DNA from: Glycine soja
Lineage: Eukaryota > Streptophyta > Magnoliopsida > Fabales > Fabaceae
DNA length: 64,000 nt
Direction of reading: 5' to 3'
Assembly (NCBI RefSeq): GCF_004193775.1
Contig: NC_041011.1
Location: 11,063,656-11,127,655 of the forward strand
How positions within the stretch are numbered: position 1 is the first letter of the stretch; each line of letters begins with the position of its first letter. This document shows positions 34,995-47,181 of the stretch, piece by piece. The notes under the pieces are model-generated. The model ran no database searches. It was not told the origin of the DNA and saw only the letters and a program-made list of their open reading frames with translations. Both the position numbers and the translations under genes were made by a program.

Positions 34995-35919
34995 ATGGCA
35001 TTTGTTTCTATAATAGAACCTAAAAACTTTAATGAAACCATAATAGATGATCAATGGATAGTTGCTATGCAAGAAGAGTTAAATCAATTTGAGAGAAATA
35101 ATGTTTGGGAACTAGTTGAGAAACCGCATAACTACCCCATTATAGGAACTAAGTGGGTATTTAGAAATAAACTAGATGAAAATGGTATAGTAAAGAAATA
35201 AAGCTAGACTAGTTGTAAAAGGATACAACCAAAAAGAAGGTATAGACTATGAAGAAACATTTGCACCTGTAGCTAGATTAGAAGCCATTAGAATGCTTTT
35301 AGCCTATGCATCTATTATGAATTTTAAATTATATCAAATGGATGTCAAGAGTGCATTCTTAAATGGTCTAATCCAAGAGGAAGTATATGTAGAACAACCT
35401 CCCAGGTTTGAAGACTCACAAAAATTAGATCATGTCTATAGGTTAAAGAAAGCACTTTATGGGTTAAAACAAGCACCTATGGCTTGGAATGAAAGATTAA
35501 GTAAATTCCTATTAGAAAAGAATTTCATTAGAGGAAAGGTAGATACCACCTTATTCATAAAGAAGAAGGATAATGATATCTTATTGGTACAAATTTATGT
35601 TGATGATATAATCTTTGGATCTACTAATGAATCTTTGAGCAAGGAGTTTTCTATTGACATGCAAAGTGAGTTTGAGATGTCCATGATGGGTGAGTTAAAC
35701 TACTTTCTTGGACTACAAATCAAACAAACAAATGATGGGATCTTTGTCAATCGAGTAAAATATTGCAAGGAACTCATCAAGAAATTCGGAATGGAGAACT
35801 CAAAACACTTGGCTACTCCTATGAGCACTGGTTGCTACCTTGATAAAGATAAGTCTGGTCAACCCGTTGATGAAAAGCAATATAGAGGTATGATTGGATC
35901 TCTACTTATCTGCAAGTAG
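34995..35919 (+). pseudogene. copia reverse transcriptase
   Basis: Motifs in order: WELVEKPHNYPIIGTKWVFRNKLDE (to about 35190), a one-base frame break at about 35195-35202, then [60 protein letters not shown] and the polymerase box [15 protein letters not shown] (about 35586-35630) with Y-V-D-D intact. The frame closes at 35919 by another shift. Inactive only through frame breaks. Confidence 0.92.
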
Positions 35920-36547
35920 GCCAGATATTATGTTTAGTGTGTGCATGTCTGCAAGATTTCAATCAAATCCAAAGTTTTCACATTTAACTGCAGTAAAAAG
36001 GATCATAAGATATCTCTTAGGAAGAGTTAACTTAGGATTATGGTACCCAAAAAATTCTTTATGCAATTTAGTAGGATACTCAGATTCAGATTTTGCTGGA
36101 TCCAAAACAGATAGGAAGAGCACTAGTGGCACATGTCAATTCATAGGATCTGCTCTTGTCTCTTGGCACAACAAGAAGCAAAATAGTGTAGCATTATCCA
36201 CAGCTGAAGTAGAATATATCTCTGCTGGTAGTTGTTGTGCACAGATTCTATGGATGAAACAACAACTATCTGATTATGGGATTGTATTAGACCATATTCC
36301 CATAAAATGTGACAACACAAGTGCCATAAATATATCTAAGAACCCAGTCCTCCATTCTAGAACCAAGCACATAGAAATTAGGCATCATTTTCTTAGAGAT
36401 CATGTCCTAAAAGGTGACTGTGTTCTAGAATTTGTAGATACCAAACATCAACTCGCAGATATCTTCACAAAACCACTACCCAAAGATTCCTTCTACACCA
36501 TTAGAGGAGAATTAGGACTTCTAGATGCCAGTGACTTAGACAAATGA
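35894..36547 (+). pseudogene. copia RNase H
   Basis: Overlaps the end of the reverse transcriptase in another frame. SDSDFAGSKTDRKSTSG, STAEVEYISAGSCCAQILWMKQQL, CDNTSAINISKNPVLHSRTKHIEIRHHFLRDHV and LADIFTKPLP are the standard copia RNase H landmarks. It ends normally at 36547, and no envelope-like frame follows. Confidence 0.9.
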
Positions 36548-36870
36548 TTTGTTTTATGTTATGATGACTTATAACTTGTTTAATACACATGCTTTTATTA
36601 TGTTTTGTGAATAATTTGACATTATGTGATTTATTTATTCTCTGGACATTGGTTATGTTTTAAGTATTTAGTACTTAGTTAATTACAACTGCCTTGATTT
36701 ACCTCCACCACCATCAGTTTAGACATTATTATTATTAGTATTTTGATTTCTAGCCGTGTATTTGACTATTATTATGACATTAGAACACTTAGTATTTCCC
36801 TTAATATTTGGTTAGTATGACTGAATATTTATAGGTTGTGATATATGACTATGTGGTTTGCATTTCAATA

Positions 36871-36907
36871 TGATTCCACTCAAGTTTGGCTTGTTTTCTA
36901 AATCCAT
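36871..36907 (-). pseudogene. fragment of a second MADS gene, first 12 codons
   Basis: On the minus strand an ATG at 36907 opens MDLENKPNLSGI, aligning without gaps to the first 12 residues of the MADS protein at 19752 (MESNNMPDLNGV). The flanking DNA also aligns (ctttactatcttatatgctatgaaatatg against ctttgctatcttatatgatatgaaatatg). The remainder of the gene is missing, lost at the junction with the copia element. Confidence 0.8.
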
Positions 36908-36951
36908 GTCTTACAAGCTTTACTATCTTATATGCTATGAAATATGATTGT
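36908..36951 (-). other. upstream region of second MADS copy, part 1
   Basis: Aligns with 19753-19796. It is interrupted by the solo LTR at 36952; the alignment resumes at 39949. Parts 2 and 3 are 39949-40135 and 49723-50105. Confidence 0.8.
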
Positions 36952-36963
36952 TGTAACACCCTG

Positions 36964-36995
<32 letters not shown>

Positions 36996-38356
36996 AGTAT
37001 GTTTGATGATTGATTATATTTTTTGCATTATTTTTATCCGTAATTATTTTCAAGGAGGTTAATTTAGTTAATAAAGGGGTGTGGGTAGATAAGGATCTAG
37101 ATTCTCAAAGAAGCCACGAGGAAGCTTCTTGAGGAAGTTACATGAGCTGCCTCAGTAAAAACACTGCCCAGCCTTCGTTAACTGTTGGATCTTCGCGAAA
37201 TTTGGTTTGCAGCTTTACAAGACACTTGTCCACGATCTGACCATTGGGATCTTCGAGAAGATGTCTAGAGTGTGCGCGATGTTTCCGTGTCCAAGACCAT
37301 TTCTCACTTGAGCATTTTCAGCCTTTGCTTTCGTGTAGCTTAGGAAAAACACCATTTATTCTTCTTTCTTTCTTCCAAAGCCATTTCTAACGTCCCAAAC
37401 ACTTTCTCCATCACCCACAGCCTCCATTAGCCACCACAAACCGCCGTTGTTCTCCGTTGCAACCCCACACTAAGAGGAACCCTTCGACCGAAGCAGAATC
37501 TTCCAACTTGGCTCGCGGCTTCGGTAGAGAACGAAACCCTAGTCTGACCTTTCATTTTCCTTCGAGGTAACCATGGTTCTACACTTGTTTCTTGTTAGTT
37601 TCAGCTTGTCTTTGCTTCTTTTCTGACTTTGGAACCGCCATTGCATGTCTTATGCTTCCTTTTAAAAACCTTAGAGAAAGAGACTTTGTAAACATTATCC
37701 TTTCATGAAATGCATGTTATTTTCGTAACCTACACTGAACCCCGGTCACATTGGCATGGTCGAAATTTCCAAATGATATCCCTTTGTAAAACCCGAAATG
37801 CTCTCAGCTCTTTCATGAAGTAACGTGGGTGTTTGACCCAGAGCATTGTTGTTAGCTTTGTTTTCTGAAATCCATATCAAGTCTCCTTCATTTTGGCATG
37901 GTAGAGGCTTGCATGGAATCGACGAGCAAGGACGAAAAGGAATCTTCAAGTGACGCGACGAGGAACCCGCGGGGTAGCTCACGATAGGTGAGGGGAGTTT
38001 ATTATAAAATTTACCGTTTTAACACCATAACTAGGGTCAGGGAACCTAGCTATGAGGATACCTGCCTATCCCTGTTGCATGCTGATTTTTCTTCCAAGAA
38101 AATTATGTTTTTAACTAATGGGATGCGATATAATTGTCCTTGATTTGCATGTGAGTTTTCCAAAAAGGAATAATGTTTTTAACTAATGGGATGCGATATA
38201 ACTGTTATTGATATGCATGCTGGTTTTTCAGGAGAAATTATGTTTTGACGAATGGGATGCGATATATATATGTATTGTGATGAATGATATTGTTGTGTTT
38301 GTTTGAATTGTGTTGTTTGAAGACTGTGAGTGTGAATCTCAGGCATGAAAGATATG

Positions 38357-38379
38357 TGTGTGTGTGTGTGTGTGTGTGC
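38357..38379. repeat. (TG)n microsatellite
   Basis: About 11 TG units within the solo LTR. Confidence 0.9.
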
Positions 38380-38643
38380 AAAATGCGATTTGTTGTTGAT
38401 GTTCCTATTGAGGATTTTAATTGATATGTGATGATAATGATAACTATGATGATATTGATTTGAGATGACGATGTTAATAAAGACCATGTCAACATGAATT
38501 GTTATTATTGATGAATATGTGAATATGAAATGAGGTTGTTGTTGTTGTTGTTGATAACGTCGTTGAGACGAGATGATATTTATGTTGAAAATGACATGGA
38601 AATGGAATGTTGATTGATGTTGGAAATGGATTGGCATGTGCAT

Positions 38644-38900
38644 GTTGTGTATGTTCGTGGGGGGCACTGTGCACTGACCTTCCAGGGTCTTCGGCACTAG
38701 CTTTTGGCCACGTTCATACGTTGGATGTTGTGTATGTTCGTGGGGGGCACTGTGCACTGACCTTCCAGGGTCTTTGGCACTAGCTTTTGGCCATGATCAT
38801 ACGTTGGATGTTGTGTATGTCATGGGGGGCACTGTGCACTGACCTTCCAGGGTCTTTGGCACTAGCTTTTGGCCACAATCATACGTTGTATTGAGTGTAT
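38644..38900 (+). repeat. 83-bp tandem repeat in solo LTR
   Basis: Three copies starting at about 38644, 38727 and 38810 of ttgtgtatg...ggggggcactgtgcactgacc...ggcactagcttttggcca, plus a degraded fourth to about 39050. This explains overlapping shadow ORFs on the minus strand. Confidence 0.85.
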
Positions 38901-39948
38901 GTCATGGGGGGTAGAGTGCACTGACCTTGTTGGATGACCCAGACGTGGGTAACTAGCGTGGTTAGAGAATCTAAGCATTTCTGAGGGGATGCTTAGGTGC
39001 TTTAATTGGTCCATGGTTTTTGGCACTTACTTTTGGCCGTGATCATAGCTCATACAACACAGGAAATAGAGTAACTGTGGCCAAGTGTACTTTGTACTAG
39101 GGGGCTTGTCACCTGGTAGGGAACACCTTTGGGCTCCCAGGCTGATCACCTATGGGAGGGGGGCTATTACATGCACACCCGGGTGGTCTCAACAAACTCA
39201 ACACAGTTCCCTAAGTGAGAGTGTCGTGTGGACACGCTTAGGCTATTTCCTGAGATTTGGTTGTTGTTGGTACGTACCACATTGCATCTGAGTGTTGAGT
39301 CAGGTGCATGCATCATTCTGTGCAATCTTGATTGGGTCCATGAATGGATGATGAGTAATTGTTGGATGTGGATGATGAGTATTTGTTGGATACGAGTGTT
39401 GAATAATGAATGTTGTGTATGCTCATCATGTTTACCTATGTTCCTTGCTAATTGTGGTTATTTGGTTTTGGTATTGGTTCTTTTTATAATGAACTCACCC
39501 TTGCAATGGTTGATACCTGTGATGATCATGAACTTTGTTTGTGGGAGCAGAATGATAGTGGCAGGGTGCAAGGAGTAAGATTCTGGTGAGGAGCCGCCGA
39601 GCCGACGTGATGACGTTGGCATTATTTTGGGAGGGAGTTGTGTTTTGTGATCAACTCCTCCGTAGTTGGTTTTGAAGTTTTATTTTATCGAATCAAAGAT
39701 GTAAAACTTGGATTTTAATTATACTTATGAACATATTTAATTTTCGTTTATGTGTATGACGTGTACCGAGTTACTGTTTCTATATAATTATGTATATTCA
39801 CTTAAGTAATGGCATGTTGTTGGATGAATGTATGTTGTGACAAAATCACTTCTATTTTCATAAGCAAAATTAAGGGAGTTCTTTTATAAAAATTGAAATT
39901 AGCATATATTAGAGTGTGGATATCGTAGCGACGAGGCAGGTCGTTACA

Positions 39949-40135
39949 ATTGCGACATAGAGGAAAGGTTGAGTTAAATTTATAGGAAAAAGTTTGGTTT
40001 GGCGGACCAGTATCTGATTTGACTTACCAAATTCACCTCTATAATTTCCAGCTTGTATTTTGATCACATTAAAGTGGTTTCTAGCCTAAGCGATTATGAG
40101 AATCTCATTTTAACACCAAATATGGTATGTATCTT
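39949..40135 (-). other. upstream region of second MADS copy, part 2
   Basis: Aligns with about 19797-19985, including ttataggaaaaagtttggtt and the TATA-like block. It ends at atctt, the left target duplication of the Athila element. Confidence 0.8.
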
Positions 40136-40614
40136 TGATGTGTCATTATTTTCTCCTATTTCTTAACCCTTTTTGTCACCAATTTAATTACTGATTAACT
40201 CTAATTGTCAAATTTATTATTCAGTTTTATCAATTGGGCCCACTTGACTAATTTGGTGTTTTTAATTCAATTTCAGGATAATTATAAGCAATTGGGCTGA
40301 GCCAGATTGGACTTGAAGAGAGCAGACACTTTTATTAGATTTCGTCTAATTTCATTTTATTGCGTTCAGTTTTTATTTCGTTTTGGGCCAAAATAATGTA
40401 ATCAGGGCCAGTGACTTTGTGTGAACTTTAAAAACAACACAGCCTTGGGATTCGAGATTATTCTATTCTTCAGGAGAGAATACCCAAGCTGAGTCCAGAG
40501 AGTTTGAGGGTTTTATGTTTTTAGCTTTGTATTACTGTTCACGTGAATTCATTTTTCCATTTTCTGCTTCCAATTGCAATTTCGTTTTTGTTCCTTCTTC
40601 TGCCTTTAGTTTCA
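40136..40614 (+). repeat. Athila 5' LTR, left 480 bp
   Basis: Aligns with the first part of the 3' LTR (48584-49070) at about 95% by eye. It stops in 'tctgcctttagtttc', after which different sequence follows, so some 650 bp of LTR and the primer-binding site are missing. Confidence 0.9.
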
Positions 40615-41439
40615 AAAGATGACAAGGAAAGATGACAAGGAATCAAAAGATGACAAGGAATCCAAGGAGGAATCTGTGCTGCCAAAAATCGTGCAAGGCA
40701 CAACCTTTGCAATGCATGGACACTTTAAGCATGATTTTTGGCATCTTTTAAGTTAGGGACTATTTTGCAACACTTATCCAGAAGATAGGGACTATTTTGA
40801 ATTTTTCATTAAGCTAGGGACTAATATGCAACAGGGGTACAAAGTCAGGGACTAAATTGCCTATTTACTCGTTTTGTTATCATTAAATGACGTGGCATCT
40901 TTTAGGAGGCACGTCCACGTGTCATGCCACGTTGGATAGTCCATGTGGCACTAAAATTGACCTCACTAACGGCGTTACTTTAAAATTTAATGGGAGGACT
41001 ATTTTGCAACACTTATGCAAAGATAGGGACTTTTTTGAATTTAATATTAAGTTAGGGACTAATATGCAAAATGGGTACAATCTCCGGGACTAAATTGTCT
41101 ATTCACTCCTATTATTATATATGTATTTGGGGTAGAAAAAAAATTTCCCATACTGTGACAACCCAACAAAGCTGGGTTGAGGTCTCTAACTATCCATAAT
41201 CGCATGTTTACTAGTTTTTTTTTTCAAGTTTTATTGTTCTATTTTTCGAAACTTTCCTTAGGCAGTTTCCATAGTTAGACTTTGAATTTTTGTCTGAAAC
41301 TTTTTGTGCTATCTTTTCATGATTTTAGGGTGTTGCTCACAAAATTTTAGCTAATTTGGATATCGTTTGAGTATAGCTGTAGTTTTAACCCACCTTTTTT
41401 GCCCTGTTTGAGAAACACATGAACTGCTGCATATAGTGC
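40615..41439. other. inserted repeat-bearing segment plus Athila leader
   Basis: 40756-40868 and 40992-41108 are direct repeats of about 110 bp built on agggactattttgcaac...agggactaatatgcaa...gggactaaattg. Between them are several ACGT-core motifs, including a G-box CACGTG at 40916-40921. It begins with three copies of aaagatgacaagga. 41156-41439 resembles a gypsy leader. No protein is encoded; origin of the segment unknown. Confidence 0.6.
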
Positions 41440-43034
41440 ATGACTAGAGGCAATCCAGGTGACTTACAACCCTTTGATCCTGAAATAGATAGAACATTTC
41501 ATAGATTAGTTAGGCATAGTGTGCATCTTGATTACCCTGAACATTTTGTGCCTTTTGAGCATCCCGAACAATTTGTTACTGGTGAATCTGAGCATTTTGT
41601 TGTTGGTAATTTTGAACATCCTGATTTTGGGCATTCTAATTTTGAACATCCTGATTTTGGGCATTCTAATTTTGAACATCCTAATTTTGAGCATTCCACT
41701 ACCAATTTTCATATTGAAATATATGGCTCAACCTCCACCTCGTGAGAGGACTCTAAGGGAAATGGCTGCACCTGATTTCACTTATGAAAGCCTGTGCATT
41801 CAATACCTTGATGAGGATGTCCCATATGTTTTTAAAACTGGACTGATCCACTTGTTTCCCAAGTTTCATGGTCTTGTAGGTGAAGACCCTCATAAACATC
41901 TGAAAGAATTCCATATTGTCTGCTCCACCATGAAACCTCCAGATGTCCAAGAAGATTACATCTTTCTGAAGTCCTTTCCTCATTCTTTGGAGGGAGTGGC
42001 AAAAGATTGGCTATACTACCTTGCTCCAAGGTCCATTACAAGCTGGGATGACCTAAAGAGAGTGTTCTTAGAGAAAATTTTTCCCTGCTTCTAGGACCAC
42101 TGCCATCAGAAAGGATATTTCAGGCATCAGGCAACTCAGTGGAGAAAGCCTATATGAATACTGGGAAAGATTCAAAAAATTATGCGCCAGTTGCCCTCAC
42201 CACAATATTTCTGAGCAACTTCTTCTCCAATATTTTTATGAAGGACTTAGTAACATGGAGAGAAGTATGATTGATGCTGCTAGTGGTGGAGCCCTTGGAG
42301 ACATGACCCCTGCTGAAGCCAGGAATTTAATTTAGAAGATGGTTTCCAATTCCCAACAATTTAGTGCCAGAAATGATGCTATTGTCATTAGAGGAGTGCA
42401 TGAGGTAGCCACAAATTCATCTTCATCAGCTGAAACTAAGAAGCTTGAGGGTAAACTAGATGCCTTGGTTAACCTGGTAACCCAGCTGGCCATGAATCAG
42501 AAATCTGTACCTGTCGCAAGAGTCTGTGGTTTATGCTCCTTTGCCGACCACCATACAGACCTTTGCCCTTCTATGCAGCAATCTGGAGCAATTGAGCAGG
42601 CTGAAGCTTATGCTGCAAACATTTACAATAGACCCCCTCAAACTCAACAGCAAAATCAACCACAACAGAACAATTATGATCTCTCCAGCAACAGATACAA
42701 TCCCGGATGGAGGAATCACCCAAATCTCAGATGGTCTAGCCCTCAACAACAACAACAACAGTCTGCTCCTTCCTTCCAAAATGCTGCTGGTCCTAGCAGG
42801 CCATACGTTCCTCCTCCAATGCAACAATAACAACAGCAACAGAGACAACAATCAATTGAGGCCCCTTCTCAACCTTCCTTAGAGGAGTTAGTGAGGCAAA
42901 TGACAATACAGAATATGCAGTTTCAGCAAGAGACAAGAGCCTCCATTCAGAGTTTGACAAATCAGATGGGGCAGATGGCCACTCAATTGAACCAAGCTCA
43001 GTCCCAAAACTCTGACAAGCTGCCTTCTTAAGCT
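41440..43034 (+). pseudogene. Athila gag
   Basis: Starts MTRGNPGDLQPFDPEIDRTFHRL and contains a short repeat (FEHPDFGHSN, coded by a 30-bp tandem repeat at about 41618-41690). The gag core follows in another frame (41723 on: FTYESLCIQY..., FPKFHGLVGEDPHKHLKEFH...LYYLAPRSITSWDDLKRVFLEKIFP), ending at a stop at 42092-42094. A third piece (42339-42830) carries a Cys-rich knuckle (CGLCSFADHHTDLC) and a Gln-rich tail. Stops at 42828-42830 and about 43029 separate it from protease in the same frame. Confidence 0.88.
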
Positions 43035-44495
43035 GTGCAGAATCCGAGAAACGTGAGTGCCATCACTTTGAGGTATGGTAAGCAAACTGAAGTGCCTATC
43101 CCAGTAGTAGAACCGACACCTGAAAGAGAGAATGAGATAGATGGACAAAAGAGACAGCCTCCTGACCATGAAGGACCTTCTTCTAGAAATTCTGATGTAC
43201 GAAAACCTCTTATTCCTCTTCCATTTCCACCTAGAGCAATTCCTAACAAAAAGATGGAAGAGGTAGATAAGGAGATCTTAGAGACTTTCAGGAAGGTAGA
43301 AGTGAATATACCTCTGTTGGATGCTCTCAAACAAATTCCAAGATATGCCAAGTTTTTAAAGGAGTTGTGCACCCACAAGAGGAAGCTTAAGGGAAATGAA
43401 AGGATTAGCATGGGTAGAAACGTGTCCGCATTGATAGGTAAATATGTTCCTCACATTCCTAAAAAATGTAAAGACCCAGGTACTTTCTGTGTACCTTGCA
43501 TTATTAGGAACAACAATTTTAAGAATGCCATGCTAGACTTAGGAGCATCAATGAGTGTCATGCCTCTGTCTATTTTCAATTCTTTATCACTTGGACCTTT
43601 GCAATCCATAGATGTGGTAATTCATTTGGCAAATAGAAGTGTTGCTTACCCTGCAGGTTTCATAGAGGATGTACTGGTGAGGGTTGATGAACTTATTTTC
43701 CCCGTTGATTTTTATGTTCTTGATATGGAAGAGGGATTCTCACATGGTTCAGTTCCAATTATTTTAGGCAGACCATTTATGAAAACAGCCCGAACCAAAA
43801 TAGATGTTTATGCAGGCACATTGTCTATGGAATTTGGTGATATTGTTATTCATTTTAACATTCTTGATGCCATGAAACATCCATCTGAAGATCATTCTGT
43901 TTTTCGTGCTGAGATACTTGATCAACTTGTTGATGAATATATGTTTGATGTTCTTTCTATGCATGGTAACAAACATCCATTTGAGTTTGATCTACATAAT
44001 TGTCATCTTTCATGCATTGAATTTGAGGTTGAATTGGATCCTGAATCTGATCTTTATGCTGACAGTAATGTTGAATTTGAGCCTGGTTCTGATTTGTTGG
44101 GTGTTGTACCTTTTGATGCTGATTTTGTAGAATCAGAATGCACTAACCCTGTTGTAGGAAATACACATGCTTCTGATTTGCTTTATGAGATGCAGGCTGA
44201 AGAACCTTCCTCTTCTCCTACCCTAGTTCCTCCCACTGTTCAGCCATCACCCACACCAGAGCTGAAGCCCTTACTAGAAAACCTCAAGTATGCTTATTTA
44301 GAAAACAACGAAAAATTTCCAGTAATCATCTCTGCTTCCCTTGCTGCTGAGCAAGAGGACAAGTTGCTGCTAGTGCTCAAGAAGCACAAGAAAGCCATTG
44401 GATGGACTTTACCAGACATTCCTGGTATTAGCCCTTCTACCTGCATGCATAGAATACTTTTAGAGGATGGAGTTAAGCCAGTGAGGCAACCATAG
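43035..44495 (+). pseudogene. Athila protease region
   Basis: 486-codon open frame. The protease site reads MLDLGASMSVMPLSIF (about 43530-43577), with D-L-G-A-S as usual in Athila. ILGRPFMKTARTKIDV follows at about 43762-43810. The acidic C-terminal linker leads to reverse transcriptase. A TAG at 44493-44495 ends the frame, which resumes in the same phase at 44523. The frame is long for a dead element, but flanking nonsense codons make function unlikely. Confidence 0.88.
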
Positions 44496-45650
44496 CGGTG
44501 ACTCAACCCCATCATTCTAGACGTGGTAAAAAAGGAAGTGACCAAGCTCTTACAAGCCAGAATCATTTACCCCATTTTGGACAGCCAGTGGGTGAGTCCA
44601 GTCCAAGTGGTTCCTAAGAAGACAGGCCTCACAATAATAAAAAATGAGAGGGATGAGCTTATCCCCACAAGAGTGCAGAACAACTGGAGAGTCTGCATTG
44701 ACTATAGGAGGCTGAACCAAGCAACTAGGAAAGATCATTTTCCTCTGCCATTCATTGATCAAATGCTTGAGCGCTTGGCAGGTAAGTCCCATTATTTCTT
44801 CCTTGATGGTTTTTTTGGGTATTTGTAAATTCATATTGCTCCTGAGGATCAAGAAAAGACCACATTCACCTGTCCCTTTGGTACTTTTTCCTATAGGAGG
44901 ATGCCCTTTGGCCTATGCAATGCCCCTAGTACTTTCCAGCGGTGTATGCTTAGCATTTTCAGTGATTTTCTAGAGAGTTGCATAGAGGTGTTTATGAATG
45001 ATTTTACCGTTTATGGAACCTCTTTTGATGCATGTTTGAATAGTCTGCATAGAGTTCTTAACAGATGCATTGAAACTAACCTTGTGCTGAATTTTGAAAA
45101 ATGTCACTTCATGGTAGAACAAGGTATAGTTTTAGGGAATATCATTTCAAATAAAGGCATAGAGGTAGACCCTGCAAAAATAGTTGTTATTTCACAATTG
45201 CCTTACCCCTCTTGCGTGCGAGAGGTTCGTTCTTTTCTTGGTCATGCAGGGTTTTATAAACGTTTTATCAAGGATTTTAGCAAGGTGGCCCTTCCACTTT
45301 CCAATCTGTTGCAAATGGAGGTGGAGTTCGATTTTGATGACAGGTGCGAAGAGGTCTTTGATCGCCTCAAGCGTGCGTTGACTACCACCCCTATCATTCA
45401 GGCACCTGATTGGACAACCCCGTTTGAGCTGATGTGTGATGCGTCCAATTATGCATTGGGGGCTATCCTTGCCCAAAAGATTGACAAGCTGCCTCGGGTG
45501 ATTTACTACGCTTCCAGAACTTTGGATGTTGCCCAAGCAAATTACACTACCACAGAAAAGGAGCTACTAGCGATAGTTTTTGCTCTTGAAAAATTTCGTT
45601 CATATTTGCTTGGTTCTCATGTTATTGTTTATACTGACCATGCAGTCTGA
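44496..45650 (+). pseudogene. Athila reverse transcriptase and RNase H
   Basis: Motifs: VVKKEVTKLLQARIIYPI, NNWRVCIDYRRLNQATRKDHFPLPFIDQMLERLAG, FFLDGFFGY then TAA at 44826-44828, FGTFSYRRMPFGLCNAPSTFQRCM, and the polymerase box F-M-N-D at 44991-45002, where a catalytic Asp is replaced by Asn. RNase H follows: FELMCDASNYALGAILAQ, IYYASRTLDVAQANYTTTEKELLAIVFALEKF, TDHA. A one-base frame break at about 45640-45650 leads on to 45656. Confidence 0.92.
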
Positions 45651-47181
45651 AGTACATGTTGAAAAAGGCTGAATCAAAGTCTCGATTGATCAGATGGATG
45701 CTTTGGCTCCAAGAGTTTGATTTAGAGATCCGTGATTGTAGTGGTGCACAGAACTTAGTAGCTGACCACCTGAGTAGGATCGAGCAAGCGCCAGAGGACT
45801 CACCCATTCGGGATGATTTTCCGGATGACCATTTGTACATTCTGTATAATATTTTTGATTCCTTCCCCACTCCTTGGTTTGCTAATATTCTGAATTATTT
45901 GGTTGCTTCTGTTTTTCCTCCTTTAGCATTTAAAGCTCAAACTGATAAAATTAAAAGCGATGCTAAGCATTATATTTGGGATGACCCCTATTTGTGGAAG
46001 ATGTTCAGTGACCAAGTTATTAGGAGATACATTCTAGACCATGAGATTGACTCGGTCCTAAATTTTTGTCATTCTTCTGCAGCAGGCAGCCATCTTGGTA
46101 TATAGAAGACAGCTCGCAGGGTGCTTGACTATGGTTTCTATTGGCCCACCATTTTCAAGGATGCATGGAGAATTTGTAGTATTTGTGAGCCTTGTCAGAG
46201 AGCAGGTGGTTCACTTTCTTGGAAACAACAAATGCCTCAACAACCTATGTTGTTCTGTGAGGTGTTTGATGTATGGGGTATAGATTTTATGGGACCTTTC
46301 CCTGTCTCTTTTGGTTTTGTTTATATTCTCCTTGTTGTTGATTATGTTTCAAAATGGGTGGAAGCCAAAGCCACCAGAACTAACGATGTTAAGGTTGTTG
46401 TGGATTTTGTTAGATCTAATTTGTTTTGCAGGTTTGGAATCCCTAAAGCCATCATTAGTGATCAAGGCATCCACTTTTGCAACAGATCAATGTATGCCTT
46501 GCTCAAAAAGTATGGGGTCGTTCATAGAATTTCCACACCTTACCACCCTCAAACCAATGGGCAGGCTGAGATTTCAAACAGGGAGATAAAAAGGATCTTG
46601 GAGAAGATAGTGCAGCCTAACATAAAGGATTGGAGCACTAGGCTGGATGATGCTCTTTGGGCGCATAGGACTGCCTACAAGGCACCCATAGGGATGTCCC
46701 TTTATCGGGTTGTCTTTGGCAAGGCATGTCATCTTCCCGTAGAGATAGAGCACAAAGCCTATTGAGCTGTGAAGACATGCAACTTCTCTTTTGATCAGGC
46801 TGGAGAGGAAAGAAAGTTGCAACTAAGTGAGCTAGATGAGATCCGTTTAGAAGCCTATGAGAATTCCAAGTTCTACAAGGAAAAGACCAAGAAGTTCCAT
46901 GACAGCATGATAGCTAAGAAAGACTTCATGGTTGGACAGAAAGTTTTTTGTATAACTCTAAGCTCGGACTCATGAGTGGTAAGTTGAGGTCAAAGTGGAT
47001 TGGTCCTTTTGTGGTAACTAACGTTTTTCCTTATGGTACAGTTGAGATCAAAAGTGAATCCACAGATAAGAGCTTCAAGGTCAGTGGACACCGGCTAAAA
47101 CCATTCCTCACAAATCCTTCTTTAGTGGATGTCGTGGTGGAAGAGTCCTCCTTACTCCACCCGACTTCTCTTCCGCCATGA
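45651..47181 (+). pseudogene. Athila integrase
   Basis: 45656-46105 holds the connection domain ([33 protein letters not shown]) and the start of the zinc region ([11 protein letters not shown]). A TAG at 46103-46105 breaks it. 46121-46765 has the second Cys pair ([12 protein letters not shown]), [42 protein letters not shown] and [23 protein letters not shown] with the DD-E residues intact. A TGA at 46763-46765 and a frame shift near 46950 break the C-terminal domain, which ends [21 protein letters not shown]...GHRLKPF. Confidence 0.92.

Larger units (their letters stand above)
31699..36870 (+). mobile_element. SIRE-like copia element, gag-deleted, no 3' LTR
   Basis: 5' LTR 31699-33289, PBS 33292-33303, then only the last codons of gag, protease, integrase, reverse transcriptase and RNase H in copia order. 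RNase H ends at 36547. The following 320 bp are unrecognised element 3' sequence, then homology to the MADS gene starts near 36871. No envelope-like ORF, polypurine tract or 3' LTR is present. The right junction is therefore a truncation. Confidence 0.9.
36952..39948 (+). mobile_element. solo LTR, ~3.0 kb, probably Ty3-gypsy chromovirus type
   Basis: Starts TGTAACACCC and ends GGTCGTTACA, inverted termini of TGTAAC/GTTACA. The flanks are attgt and attgc, a near-perfect 5-bp target duplication, and both flanks align to consecutive MADS upstream sequence, which confirms an insertion. No internal region. Contains a (TG)n run (38357-38379) and an 83-bp tandem repeat (38644-38900). The chromovirus (Tekay-like) label rests only on the TGTAACACCC start and size. 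Short ORFs inside are not genes. Confidence 0.85.

Noticed and set aside
38179..38757. 192-aa minus-strand ORF rich in His/Thr
   Set aside because: Runs through a TG microsatellite and the 83-bp tandem repeat of a solo LTR.
42531..42851. Leu-rich minus-strand ORF
   Set aside because: Shadow of the Gln-rich gag tail on the opposite strand.
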